Source: JAEUIG01 sp046349775 (GTDB lineage Bacteria > Planctomycetota > Planctomycetia > Planctomycetales > Planctomycetaceae). Taken from it: a stretch of DNA of 64,000 nucleotides. The stretch is taken from assembly GCA_046349775.1 (NCBI GenBank), contig JAXMBS010000015.1, positions 18,540 through 82,539 of the forward strand, written 5' to 3'. Both the position numbers and the translations under genes were made by a program. Positions 1-7,093 of this stretch are shown here, one piece after another. The notes under the pieces are model-generated. The model ran no database searches. It was not told the origin of the DNA and saw nothing but the letters and a program-made list of their open reading frames with translations. Each line of letters opens with the position of its first letter. Position 1 is the first letter of the stretch.

Positions 1-1
1 C

Positions 2-151
2 GCGCGGTACATTCCGACTCTTGACCGGCTCGTCACCACATTGGAGACTGACGCCCGGCCCGGCGATGTGATTCTGCTCGTCGGGGCCGGTGACATCGAC
101 CGGGTGCGTGATGAGTTTTCCCGAAGGATTCCGAGATATTACGCGTCCTGA
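2..151 (+). CDS. murC: UDP-N-acetylmuramate--L-alanine ligase, C-terminal end (partial)
   Basis: Only the last 49 codons lie in the window; the gene starts upstream. The reading frame contains the GDVILLVGAGDID segment that closes Mur ligases of the MurC type, followed by a short basic tail and a TGA stop. MurC adds L-alanine to UDP-MurNAc in the cytoplasm, the first peptide step of peptidoglycan synthesis. The frame runs into the start of murB: the murB ATG at 111 lies inside it, so the two genes overlap by about 41 nt and are very likely co-transcribed. Identification rests on this short tail plus the murB neighbour. Confidence 0.75.
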   Translation, partial: ARYIPTLDRLVTTLETDARPGDVILLVGAGDIDRVRDEFSRRIPRYYAS

Positions 152-989
152 CGTGCCGCTGGCACCGTACACCTGGCTGAAGGTGGGGGGACCGGCGCAG
201 TTTCTGGTGGAACCACGATCGGCCGAGGAATTGGCGGACGTCGTGCGGGCCGCGCATCAATCCGGGATTCCATTCCGAATTCTGGGAAGCGGATCGAACA
301 TTCTCGTCCCCGACGCCGGCGTCAGCGGCATCACGCTGCGATTGAGTCACGAGTCGTTCGCTGCGGTGGCCGTAGCGCCGCCGGTTGTCCGCGCCGGAGC
401 CGGCGCGCTGCTATCGAACGTGATGTCGGAGTCGGTCGCGGCCGGCCTGGCCGGCCTGGAGAACCTGGTCGGAATTCCGGGCACCGTGGGGGGCGCGCTG
501 CATGGGAATGCGGGAACCCGGCACGGCGAGGTCGGTCAGTACGTCCGTTCCGTCACGGTGATAACGCCCGCGGGCGATCTGTGCCTGCGCACCGAGGATG
601 AGCTGACGTTCGGCTATCGCACCAGCAGCATTAACGAACCGGCCATTCTCGAAGCGGAATTCGAGCTGACGCCTGAAGACCCGGACGAGATCGCGCGGCG
701 GCTGCGGAAGCTGTGGATCATGAAGAAATCGACGCAGCCGCTGTCGTTCCAGTCGGCGGGGTGCATTTTCAAGAATCCGCGGGGGCTCAGCGCCGGCGCC
801 CTGATCGAGCAAGCAGGCCTGAAGGGGACGCGCGTCGGGCAGGCGGAAGTGAGCGACCGGCACGCGAACTTCATCATCACGCACGACGGGGCGACGGCCG
901 CGGAAGTGCGGACGCTGATCGACCTGATCCGCTCGAAAGTCACCGAGATCCATGGGGTGGACCTGGAGCTGGAAATCCAGGTCTGGTGA
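111..989 (+). CDS. murB: UDP-N-acetylenolpyruvoylglucosamine reductase (MurB)
   Basis: This enzyme reduces UDP-GlcNAc-enolpyruvate to UDP-MurNAc with NADPH and FAD in the cytoplasm. The N-terminal FAD-binding fold is visible in YTWLKVGGPAQF and LGSGSNILVPDAG. The C-terminal MurB domain is shown by SAGCIFKNP, IEQAGLKGTRVG and EVSDRHANFI. The residue at the usual catalytic serine (proton donor) position is cysteine (C218 counted from the ATG), a variant I believe also occurs in other MurB proteins. ATG 111 is preferred; an in-frame GTG at 90 would add seven residues. Length (292 aa) is normal for the compact type. It overlaps murC; no ddl, ftsQ or other dcw gene follows. Confidence 0.95.
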   Translation: MSFPEGFRDITRPDVPLAPYTWLKVGGPAQFLVEPRSAEELADVVRAAHQSGIPFRILGSGSNILVPDAGVSGITLRLSHESFAAVAVAPPVVRAGAGALLSNVMSESVAAGLAGLENLVGIPGTVGGALHGNAGTRHGEVGQYVRSVTVITPAGDLCLRTEDELTFGYRTSSINEPAILEAEFELTPEDPDEIARRLRKLWIMKKSTQPLSFQSAGCIFKNPRGLSAGALIEQAGLKGTRVGQAEVSDRHANFIITHDGATAAEVRTLIDLIRSKVTEIHGVDLELEIQVW

Positions 990-1054
990 CTCGTCACAAT
1001 CCGGCGAATCCTGCCGTGCACGCTCCCAGTTTGCCTTGTCTGCCCGACTTTTTG

Positions 1055-1083
1055 TTGTCCGATCGCGGGCGCGAGACTAGAAT
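1055..1083 (+). promoter_or_regulatory. Sigma70-type promoter for the PAS/GAF/receiver gene
   Basis: TTGTCC at 1055-1060, a 17-nt spacer and TAGAAT at 1078-1083 match the vegetative consensus well. Transcription would begin near 1090, about 28 nt before the TTG start at 1118, leaving room for the GGAGAGG ribosome binding site near 1102-1108. Confidence 0.6.
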
Positions 1084-1117
1084 TCAAGGCTTCCGCAAAT
1101 AGGGAGAGGTTCGGGCT

Positions 1118-2845
1118 TTGGCCGTAACGCAGCGTCCCAAAGTGCTGGTGTTTGGCAGCCGATCGAAAGAGTTGGCTCCTGTCGCCGGCAATCTGCAGCA
1201 GCAATGCGACGTCATCGCCGTTGACGATCTCGCCGCCGGGCTGAATCTGCTCAATCAGGGTGACGTTCGCGGGGTGTGCGCCGTGGGATCCCCGCCGAGC
1301 CAGGCGGAGTTCCTGCTGGAGACCGGCGGCGTCCTGCAGCTCTTGCCCGACGGCATCGCGCTGCTGGATCCTGAATCGCGCGTGCTGTGGAGCAACGCGC
1401 AGCTCCTCAAGCTGGCGGGACGCAGCGAATCCGCCGATGGGCTGCCGTTCCTCGACGTGTTCGGCACGCCGGAAATTCTGGGGCCCGATTTCTGCCCCGT
1501 GCACACGGCCCTCGGTTCAGGGGAGACGGCACGGAGCACGTTGCGGCTCGCGGAGAAGCGGTACGTCCAGGTCGACATCACGCCCGTCCAGGATCCGCGG
1601 CAGGACTTTCCCCACTACCTGATCGCCGTCGTGCGGGATGTCTCCGACGACGTCATTCAGCGGCAGATGCTGAACGCGGTCTACCAGGCCGGCCTCGAAC
1701 TGGGAGACCTGCAGCCGCAGGAAGTCCTCGAGATGTCGGTCGCGGAGCGAATCGAGCTGCTCAAACAGAAAATCCTGCACTACACGCAGGACGTCCTGAA
1801 ATTCGAGACGGTCGAAGTGCGACTGCTGGACCGCGAGACCGGGCGACTGAACCCGCTGCTGGAAGTGGGGATGGATCCGGCCGCCGCCCGACGCGAGCTG
1901 TTCGCCCGCACCGAAGGGAACGGCGTGACGGGCTTCGTCGCCGCGACCGGCCGGAGTTACCTGTGCGACGACATCACCCGCGACCGGCTGTATCTCCCCG
2001 GCGCACCCGGCGCCTGCAGTTCGCTCACCGTCCCGCTGACCTTGCATGACGAGGTGCTGGGGACGTTCAACGTGGAAAGCCCGCGCTCCGGCGCGTTCAG
2101 CCAGAACGATCTGCAGTTCCTGGAACTCTTTTGCCGCGAAGTCGCCATCTCGCTCAATACGCTCAATCTGCTGGTCGTCGAGAAGGCCACGACGAAGGCC
2201 GCCAGCACCGCCCGGATGCTGTGCGAAGTCGCCGCTCCCGTCGATGAGATCCTCAACGACGCCGCCTGGGTGCTGGAAAAGCTGATCGCGACGGACCCCG
2301 AAGCGGCCGAACGCGTCCAGCACATTCTGCAGCACACCCGGGAAATCCGCGAGTCGATTCAGAAAGTCGGCGAATCGAGCCAACCGGAACTGAGCCAGGC
2401 CGGCATCGCGCACGACGTTGGTCATGCGGCGCTGCGGGGTCGGCGGATCCTCGTCGCGGACAGCGACGGGGCCGTGCGTCGGACGGCTCACGAACTCCTC
2501 GGACGGTACGGCTGCAACGTGGAAACGGCCCATAGCGGAGAGGAAGCGTTGCTGATGGCGCGGTCGTTCCACTACGACGCGGTCATTGCCGACATCCGCC
2601 TGCCGGACATGAACGGGGCGGATTGTTTCCGGCGGATCCGGGACACGCACGAGTTTCTGCCGGTCATTCTGATGACCGGCTTTGGCTACGATTCGACGCA
2701 CTCGATCGTCAAGGCCCGCCAGATGGGGCTGCAATCGGTGCTGTACAAGCCGTTCCGGCTCGACCAGTTGCTGGCGGCCGTCGAACAGGCTGTCACCGGC
2801 GCCGCCGCCAAACCGGCCGCCGCTCCTGCCGTCGCCGGCGTGTAG
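1118..2845 (+). CDS. PAS-GAF-receiver signalling protein
   Basis: A 575-residue cytoplasmic signalling protein. Residues about 1-65 look like a degenerate receiver. Residues 72-180 form a PAS-like domain (ALLDPESRVLWSNAQ), 211-348 a GAF domain with the GFVAATG and VPLTLHDEVLG signatures, and 441-565 a canonical receiver with predicted phospho-acceptor D492 in IADIRLPDMNG and the conserved K of LYKPF. Residues 350-420 are helical and resemble a dimerisation segment, but no phospho-accepting histidine or ATP-binding domain is seen, so it is not a kinase by itself. The start is TTG with a GGAGAGG site about 10 nt upstream. No output DNA-binding domain is visible; a partner kinase is not obvious, though a two-component pair lies 3 kb downstream. 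Confidence 0.85.
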   Translation: MAVTQRPKVLVFGSRSKELAPVAGNLQQQCDVIAVDDLAAGLNLLNQGDVRGVCAVGSPPSQAEFLLETGGVLQLLPDGIALLDPESRVLWSNAQLLKLAGRSESADGLPFLDVFGTPEILGPDFCPVHTALGSGETARSTLRLAEKRYVQVDITPVQDPRQDFPHYLIAVVRDVSDDVIQRQMLNAVYQAGLELGDLQPQEVLEMSVAERIELLKQKILHYTQDVLKFETVEVRLLDRETGRLNPLLEVGMDPAAARRELFARTEGNGVTGFVAATGRSYLCDDITRDRLYLPGAPGACSSLTVPLTLHDEVLGTFNVESPRSGAFSQNDLQFLELFCREVAISLNTLNLLVVEKATTKAASTARMLCEVAAPVDEILNDAAWVLEKLIATDPEAAERVQHILQHTREIRESIQKVGESSQPELSQAGIAHDVGHAALRGRRILVADSDGAVRRTAHELLGRYGCNVETAHSGEEALLMARSFHYDAVIADIRLPDMNGADCFRRIRDTHEFLPVILMTGFGYDSTHSIVKARQMGLQSVLYKPFRLDQLLAAVEQAVTGAAAKPAAAPAVAGV

Positions 2846-2855
2846 TCGTCCGACC

Positions 2856-3168
2856 TCGGTATTTGTCAAGTCTCTCCCACCAGCTCGAAGCCGCGAGCGA
2901 GGGCATCCGTGTCGCGATTCTCGCCCTCGCTGCGCGTCGGGCTAGTGAACCTACTTGACACATAGAGATAGACGCACCAGTAGTGGTTCGACTATCAATT
3001 TGTGTCAGGCAGCTTGGAAATACACCACTGAGAGCACTGAGGACACGGAGAGTGCTGTGCCAAAGACTTCTGCTCAGTGATCTCCGTTCTCTCCGTGGTG
3101 AATCTTCGCAACGTGCATGCCCTCGCTCGCGCTTCGGGCAGTGGGCCTACCTGACAAATACCGATTGC
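2856..3168. repeat. MITE-like element: inverted repeats flanking a nested hairpin
   Basis: About 310 bp bounded by arms that begin with CGGTATTTGTCA and continue with a further matching GCGAGCGAGGGCAT motif, so each arm is about 48 bp with mismatches. The left half (2856-2962) is itself a palindrome. The interior holds an unrelated hairpin repeat of the CACGGAGA type (3022-3105). There is no coding potential and no obvious target-site duplication. It could be a non-autonomous mobile element or two palindromic units that landed next to each other. Confidence 0.55.
3022..3105. repeat. Dispersed hairpin repeat, CACGGAGA family
   Basis: Arms of the form CACCACTGAGAGCACTGAGG and CTCCGTTCTCTCCGTGGTGAA face each other. 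Related hairpins lie at 37544-37618 and 60547-60626 and, more diverged, at 16370-16450 and 63474-63570. All five are intergenic. Confidence 0.6.
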
Positions 3169-3288
3169 CGGAATAGCAGGACAGGCTCTGGCTGACACAA
3201 CCCGCTTCCATCGCCTCCGACCAATTCAACGCAGGCCCGAGGTTTGTTGCAGGGCCGTTGATGTCATGCACAGCATGACCTACGGCTC

Positions 3289-3297
3289 TGCTACAAT
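3289..3297 (+). promoter_or_regulatory. Extended -10 promoter, possible leaderless start of mnmG
   Basis: TGCTACAAT is a perfect extended -10 element; TACAAT ends at 3297, six bases before the ATG at 3304. A start site the usual 6-7 nt downstream would fall on the initiation codon. No Shine-Dalgarno sequence precedes the ATG and no -35 box is clear. Confidence 0.5.
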
Positions 3298-3303
3298 TCC
3301 GCG

Positions 3304-5181
3304 ATGTCTCGTGGCACCTATGATTTTGACGTGGTCGTGATCGGCGCCGGGCATGCCGGGGTGGAGGCGGCGCTCGCAGCCGCGCGAATGGGTGCGCGGA
3401 CGGCGCTGCTCACGATGAACTGCGACACCGTCGGCCAGATGAGCTGCAATCCGGCGATCGGCGGCGTGGCGAAAGGGCAGATCGTCCGCGAAATTGACGC
3501 GCTCGGCGGCGAGATGGGCCGGGCGATCGACGCTACCGGCATCCAGTTCCGCATGCTGAACCGGGGCAAGGGGCCGGCGATGCACTCCCCCCGTGCGCAG
3601 GCAGACAAGAAAGCGTACCAATTCTATCTGAAGGCGCGCGTCGAAGAGCAGGAGAACCTGTCGCTGAGGCAGGAGGTGGTGGAGGAGTTGGTTGTTGGTG
3701 AAGATGCGGCTGATCTTCGTTTAAACGAAGAGGACGGAGCCGGAGATCGAAAATCGAATATCGAACGTCGAAAATCCATCGTTGGCGTTCGTGTCCGGGG
3801 CGGCGCGATTTACCGCGCCCGAGCGGTGGTCGTGACGACCGGCACGTTCCTGCAGGCGATCATGCACACCGGCGAGGCGCAGACGCCGGGGGGCCGAGCA
3901 GGGGAGGGGACGACCGGGACCCTGTCGGATTCGCTGCGCCGGCTGGGCTTTGAACTGGCGCGGTTCAAGACCGGCACGCCGGCCCGGCTCAACGGCCGCA
4001 CGATCGACTACTCCGCACTCGACGAGCAGCCGGGGGATGCCGACCCGCAGCCATTCTCCTTCCTGACGGAATCGATCGCGCAACCGCAGCTCTGCTGCTG
4101 GCTGACGCAAACGACGTCCACCGTCCACGAGCTGATCCGCGCCAATCTGCACCGCGCGCCGATGTACTCCGGCCAGATCGCCTCCCGCGGTCCCCGCTAC
4201 TGCCCGTCCATCGAAGACAAGGTCGTCCGGTTCGCCGACAAGGCCTCGCACCAGATCTTCCTCGAGCCGGAAGGACGGAATACGCTGGAAGTCTACTGCA
4301 ACGGCATCTCAACGAGCCTGCCGCGCGACGTGCAGGAGCAGATGATCCACGGCATCCCGGGATTAGAGCGGGCCGACATCATGCGGTACGGGTATGCCGT
4401 CGAATACGACTACGCGCCACCGACGCAACTGGCCGCAACACTGGAGACCAAACGTGTGGCTGGTCTGTATTTTGCAGGGCAGATCAACGGCACGACCGGG
4501 TATGAGGAAGCCGCGGGCCAGGGCCTGTTGGCCGGCGTCAACGCAGCACTCGCAATGCGCGGCGACCCACCGCTGATCCTGGACCGCAATCAGGCGTATC
4601 TCGGCGTGCTGATTGACGACCTCGTCACCAAGGGAGTGGACGAACCGTACCGGATGTTTACGTCCCGCGCCGAGTACCGGCTCGTCCTGCGCCACGACAA
4701 CGCCGATCGCCGGCTAACCCCGATCGGCGAGCGGATCGGCCTGGCCGATGCCGAGCGCTGCCGGCAGTTTCACGCATACTGCGCCGAACTGGACACCCTC
4801 TTTGCCGCCCTCCGCTCGAACCGCTATGAAGGTCAGACGCTCGAGGCCTGGCTGCGTCGGACCGAGGTGGAATGGGCGCAGGTCGAGGCCGGCTCACCTG
4901 ACTTGCGTCGGATTGGAGCCAGCATCCGCGCGCGCCAGCAGGTGTGCACCGACGTGAAGTACGAGGGCTACATTCGGATGCAGGAGCGGGACATTGCGCG
5001 GCACGAGAAAGTCCGCCAATTGCGCATCCCCCCGGTCTTCGACTTTCACGCGATACCGCACCTGCGACCGGAGGCGAAAGAGAAGCTGTCGCGCGTGCGG
5101 CCGCGCGACATCGATCAGGCCGGCCGCGTCAGCGGCATCACCCCCGCGGACCTCGCGGTGCTGATGCTGTATCTGAAGTGA
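3304..5181 (+). CDS. mnmG: tRNA uridine-5-carboxymethylaminomethyl modification enzyme MnmG (GidA)
   Basis: MnmG is the FAD- and NADH-dependent partner of MnmE that installs the cmnm5 group on the wobble uridine of certain tRNAs. The dinucleotide-binding VIGAGHAGVEAA is at the N-terminus. PGGRAGEGT, LGFELARFKTGTPARL and the C-terminal RPRDIDQAGRVSGI block are family signatures. At 625 aa it is near the normal length. Residues about 138-160 (DLRLNEEDGAGDRKSNIERR) are not typical of the family: the DNA at 3745-3780 is a copy of a dispersed repeat built on ATCGAAAATCGAATATCGAA, inserted in frame before the conserved AVVVTTGTFL strand. The start is ATG 3304, apparently without a leader. It stands alone as a transcription unit. 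Confidence 0.95.
   Translation: MSRGTYDFDVVVIGAGHAGVEAALAAARMGARTALLTMNCDTVGQMSCNPAIGGVAKGQIVREIDALGGEMGRAIDATGIQFRMLNRGKGPAMHSPRAQADKKAYQFYLKARVEEQENLSLRQEVVEELVVGEDAADLRLNEEDGAGDRKSNIERRKSIVGVRVRGGAIYRARAVVVTTGTFLQAIMHTGEAQTPGGRAGEGTTGTLSDSLRRLGFELARFKTGTPARLNGRTIDYSALDEQPGDADPQPFSFLTESIAQPQLCCWLTQTTSTVHELIRANLHRAPMYSGQIASRGPRYCPSIEDKVVRFADKASHQIFLEPEGRNTLEVYCNGISTSLPRDVQEQMIHGIPGLERADIMRYGYAVEYDYAPPTQLAATLETKRVAGLYFAGQINGTTGYEEAAGQGLLAGVNAALAMRGDPPLILDRNQAYLGVLIDDLVTKGVDEPYRMFTSRAEYRLVLRHDNADRRLTPIGERIGLADAERCRQFHAYCAELDTLFAALRSNRYEGQTLEAWLRRTEVEWAQVEAGSPDLRRIGASIRARQQVCTDVKYEGYIRMQERDIARHEKVRQLRIPPVFDFHAIPHLRPEAKEKLSRVRPRDIDQAGRVSGITPADLAVLMLYLK
3745..3780. repeat. Dispersed repeat inserted in frame within mnmG
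   Basis: Thirty-six bases made of GATCGAAAATCGAATATCG followed by a second, diverged unit. The same AT-rich style (AAATCCAAAATTGAAAATCC) recurs at 17938-17961, 61881-61897 and 62013-62052, next to or inside other genes. Its base composition contrasts sharply with the surrounding GC-rich codons, and it does not shift the reading frame. Confidence 0.6.
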
Positions 5182-5228
5182 CGCCGCGAATTTTTCGAGT
5201 GCGCTGTTGCAACAAGACTCTCGGGAGA

Positions 5229-5302
5229 GGTGCCACTGGCTTTGCCAGTGCACTCGCTGATGGGCGATTGATGTGCATCGCACTGGCAAAGCCAGTGGCA
5301 CC
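5229..5302. repeat. Double hairpin repeat (CACTGGC family)
   Basis: Two copies in opposite orientation, at 5229-5251 and 5280-5302, each containing the palindrome CACTGGCTTTGCCAGTG. Each copy can fold alone, and the two can also pair with each other over 23 bp. It lies 48 nt after the mnmG stop and could act as its terminator, although no U-tract follows. Confidence 0.75.
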
Positions 5303-5432
5303 CAAAATCGTCAAACCCCCAACGCCCGGACGGTATCTGGGACACTTCGTGCCACGCGACCAGCGCGCATGCGCACATCAGGCGAAACAGGCGACTCCGG
5401 GTAACGGCGCAATACGACGCGGAAAACCCCTG

Positions 5433-5460
5433 TTGACCGATTTCGCAGGATGGATACAAT
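5433..5460 (+). promoter_or_regulatory. Strong sigma70-type promoter of the two-component pair
   Basis: TTGACC at 5433-5438, a 16-nt spacer and TACAAT at 5455-5460. This is one of the best promoter matches in the window. Transcription would begin near 5467, giving an untranslated leader of about 218 nt before the ATG at 5685. Confidence 0.7.
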
Positions 5461-5466
5461 CGGCCC

Positions 5467-5684
5467 CCGTGAGAACTCCGGTAAACTCGGTATATCGGAG
5501 TAATGCTGCGGGACAGTCTTCGTAATCAATCGCACGCGACTCATTTCACGGCGGTACGGATACCGCAACGTGCGAGTCGGAAGCCCCGCAAGTCAACAAT
5601 CGCTGCTCTGGGTTTTCATCCAGGGAGGTTCCGGTGCTTAGTCTCGCGGCTCCGCGGGGCGTGTTCGAGGGATAGACCAGCACT
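5467..5684 (+). promoter_or_regulatory. Long, possibly structured 5' leader
   Basis: Three stems can be drawn: ACTCCG (5475) with CGGAGT (ending 5501); GCGGTA/TACCGC at 5551-5566; and CGACTC (5537-5542) with GAGTCG (5574-5579) enclosing the second. A GC-rich stem (CGCGG/CCGCG) follows near 5647. No known riboswitch motif was recognised. Whether this is a regulatory leader or simply untranslated DNA cannot be settled from sequence. Confidence 0.35.
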
Positions 5685-6266
5685 ATGAAAACCGTGTTTA
5701 CGACCGGCGAAGCCGCCAAGATCTGCAAGGTCAGTCAGCAGACGATCATCCGCTGCTTCGACTCCGGCCAGCTCAAGGGATTTCGCGTTCCCGGCTCGCG
5801 GTTCCGCCGCATCCCGCGGGATGTCCTGTACCGCTTCATGCGGGAGAACGGGATCCCCACCGACGCTCTGGAGAGCGGAAAGCGGAAGGCCGTGGTCGTG
5901 GACGACGACGTCGAACTCGTCGAATTGATTCGCGACGCGCTGGAATCAGACGGCCGGTTTGAAGTTCGCGTGGCGAATAACGGCTTCGATGCCGGGATGA
6001 TCGTCAAAGAGTACCACCCGGACGTGATTGTCCTCGATGTCATGCTCCCGGACATCAACGGCAAGGAAGTCTGCCAGCGGATTCGCAGCGATTCGACTCT
6101 CGACGACTCGCGGATCATCTGCATCAGCGGCATGGTCGAGGCCGACAAGATTGAGGAACTGAAGACGGCGGGGGCCAATGATTTCCTGCAGAAGCCGTTC
6201 GAGGTCGAGAACCTGATCGATTCGATCTGCCGGCTCCTCGACATGGATGCGCCGGTCCGATCGTAG
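5685..6266 (+). CDS. Response regulator with N-terminal excisionase/BldC-type HTH
   Basis: A 193-residue protein with reversed domain order. Residues 1-58 form a MerR-like/excisionase helix-turn-helix (TTGEAAKICKVSQQTIIRCFDSGQLKGFRVPGS-like, split by a wing), and residues 66-185 form a CheY-like receiver with acidic residues VVDDD, phospho-acceptor D118 in VLDVMLPDING and K in LQKPF. Most response regulators carry the DNA-binding domain after the receiver. GAGGGA lies about 12 nt before the ATG. A histidine kinase gene starts three bases after the stop, so the pair is almost certainly an operon driven by the promoter at 5433. Confidence 0.88.
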   Translation: MKTVFTTGEAAKICKVSQQTIIRCFDSGQLKGFRVPGSRFRRIPRDVLYRFMRENGIPTDALESGKRKAVVVDDDVELVELIRDALESDGRFEVRVANNGFDAGMIVKEYHPDVIVLDVMLPDINGKEVCQRIRSDSTLDDSRIICISGMVEADKIEELKTAGANDFLQKPFEVENLIDSICRLLDMDAPVRS

Positions 6267-6268
6267 GC

Positions 6269-7084
6269 TTGAACGACCCAGGCGCTATGGACGTTCGGGC
6301 CGAGACTCGAGTGCCTGATGCGGCTGAATGCCACGGGGTGAACCCCCGTGGCTCAGAGGGGGTCGAAAAAGATTTCGCAGCCCGACTGCGCGACGAGACG
6401 CTGGCGGCGCTCGCGGAATTCGCCGCGGGCGCCGGGCACGAGATCAACAATCCGCTGGCGACGATCCTGATCTGCGCACAACGGTTGCAGGCGTCGCTCT
6501 CCGATCCTGAACAGCGCCGCCTCGTCGCGACGATCGGCGGGCAGGCGCTGCGCGTGCGGGACATGATTGGCGACGTGATGCTGTTCGCGCGACCGCCGGC
6601 GCCCAGGCCGGAGCCGGTCGACCTGTCCACGGTGATGGCCGACGTGCTCGACCGGTTCCGGGGATCACTGGCCGAACAGCGGATCGCAACCACCATCGAT
6701 ATGCCGGCCGGTGTTTCGGTGATGGCCGATCCAACGCAATTGCGCGTGGTCGTCAGCGAGCTGCTGCGGAATTCGATCCACGCACAGCCGGACGGCGGCC
6801 GGATCACGATTGCCTGCCGGCTTCCGACCAGTCCTGAATCCGACCTGGCGGTCCTGTCCGTCACCGACAGCGGGACCGGGCTCGACGAAGTATCGCGACG
6901 ACGTCTGTTCGACCCGTTCTACAGCGGGCGTCAGGCCGGGCGCGGCCTGGGCTTTGGCCTGTGCAAGGTGTGGAGGATCGTGACAAACCACGGCGGACGG
7001 ATTGACGTCGCGGAGCCGGCCGGCGGCGGGCTTGCGGTGACGATCCACTGGCCGACGAAGGCGGTTCCGTCAGCGGCTCCCTGA
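6269..7084 (+). CDS. Soluble sensor histidine kinase
   Basis: A 271-residue kinase without transmembrane segments. It has a HisKA domain with phospho-accepting H57 in AGAGHEINNPLA, followed by an HATPase domain with the N box (ELLRNSIHAQ), G1 box (DSGTGL) and G2 box (GRGLGFGL). The start could be TTG 6269 or ATG 6287; both give the same catalytic core. The N-terminal 35 residues are encoded partly by a hairpin repeat (6331-6351). It most likely phosphorylates the upstream HTH-receiver protein; the stimulus is unknown because no sensory domain is present. It ends 9 nt from the convergent quinone reductase gene. Confidence 0.88.
   Translation: MNDPGAMDVRAETRVPDAAECHGVNPRGSEGVEKDFAARLRDETLAALAEFAAGAGHEINNPLATILICAQRLQASLSDPEQRRLVATIGGQALRVRDMIGDVMLFARPPAPRPEPVDLSTVMADVLDRFRGSLAEQRIATTIDMPAGVSVMADPTQLRVVVSELLRNSIHAQPDGGRITIACRLPTSPESDLAVLSVTDSGTGLDEVSRRRLFDPFYSGRQAGRGLGFGLCKVWRIVTNHGGRIDVAEPAGGGLAVTIHWPTKAVPSAAP
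6331..6351. repeat. Hairpin repeat in the 5' end of the histidine kinase gene
   Basis: CCACGGGG and CCCCGTGG (with one extra C) flank a short loop, a near-perfect palindrome. It is translated as part of the poorly conserved N-terminus (AECHGVNPRGSE), so it is tolerated in a coding frame or marks a misplaced start codon. Confidence 0.6.
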
Positions 7085-7093
7085 TGAGGGGTG

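Larger units (their letters stand above)
2846..3303. other. Gene-free region holding nested palindromic repeats
   Basis: No credible gene. The region holds a hairpin repeat at 2856-2962, a second repeat hairpin at 3022-3105 and an inverted half-copy of the first at 3118-3168. The outer edges carry a perfect 12-bp inverted repeat (CGGTATTTGTCA at 2857-2868, its complement at 3152-3163). The last 45 nt hold the mnmG promoter. Confidence 0.7.
5182..5684. other. Intergenic region with double hairpin repeat, promoter and long leader
   Basis: No credible gene in about 500 nt. It holds a double palindrome at 5229-5302, a strong promoter at 5433-5460 and a transcribed leader of roughly 220 nt with several stems before the regulator gene at 5685. 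Confidence 0.65.

Noticed and set aside
3258..3263. TTGATG as a -35 box for mnmG
   Set aside because: The spacing to TACAAT is 28 nt, too long for sigma70; the extended -10 alone is the better explanation.
5229..5302. Possible CRISPR-like palindromic repeats
   Set aside because: Only two inverted copies with no regular spacers; it is a double hairpin, not an array. No CRISPR array was found anywhere in the window.
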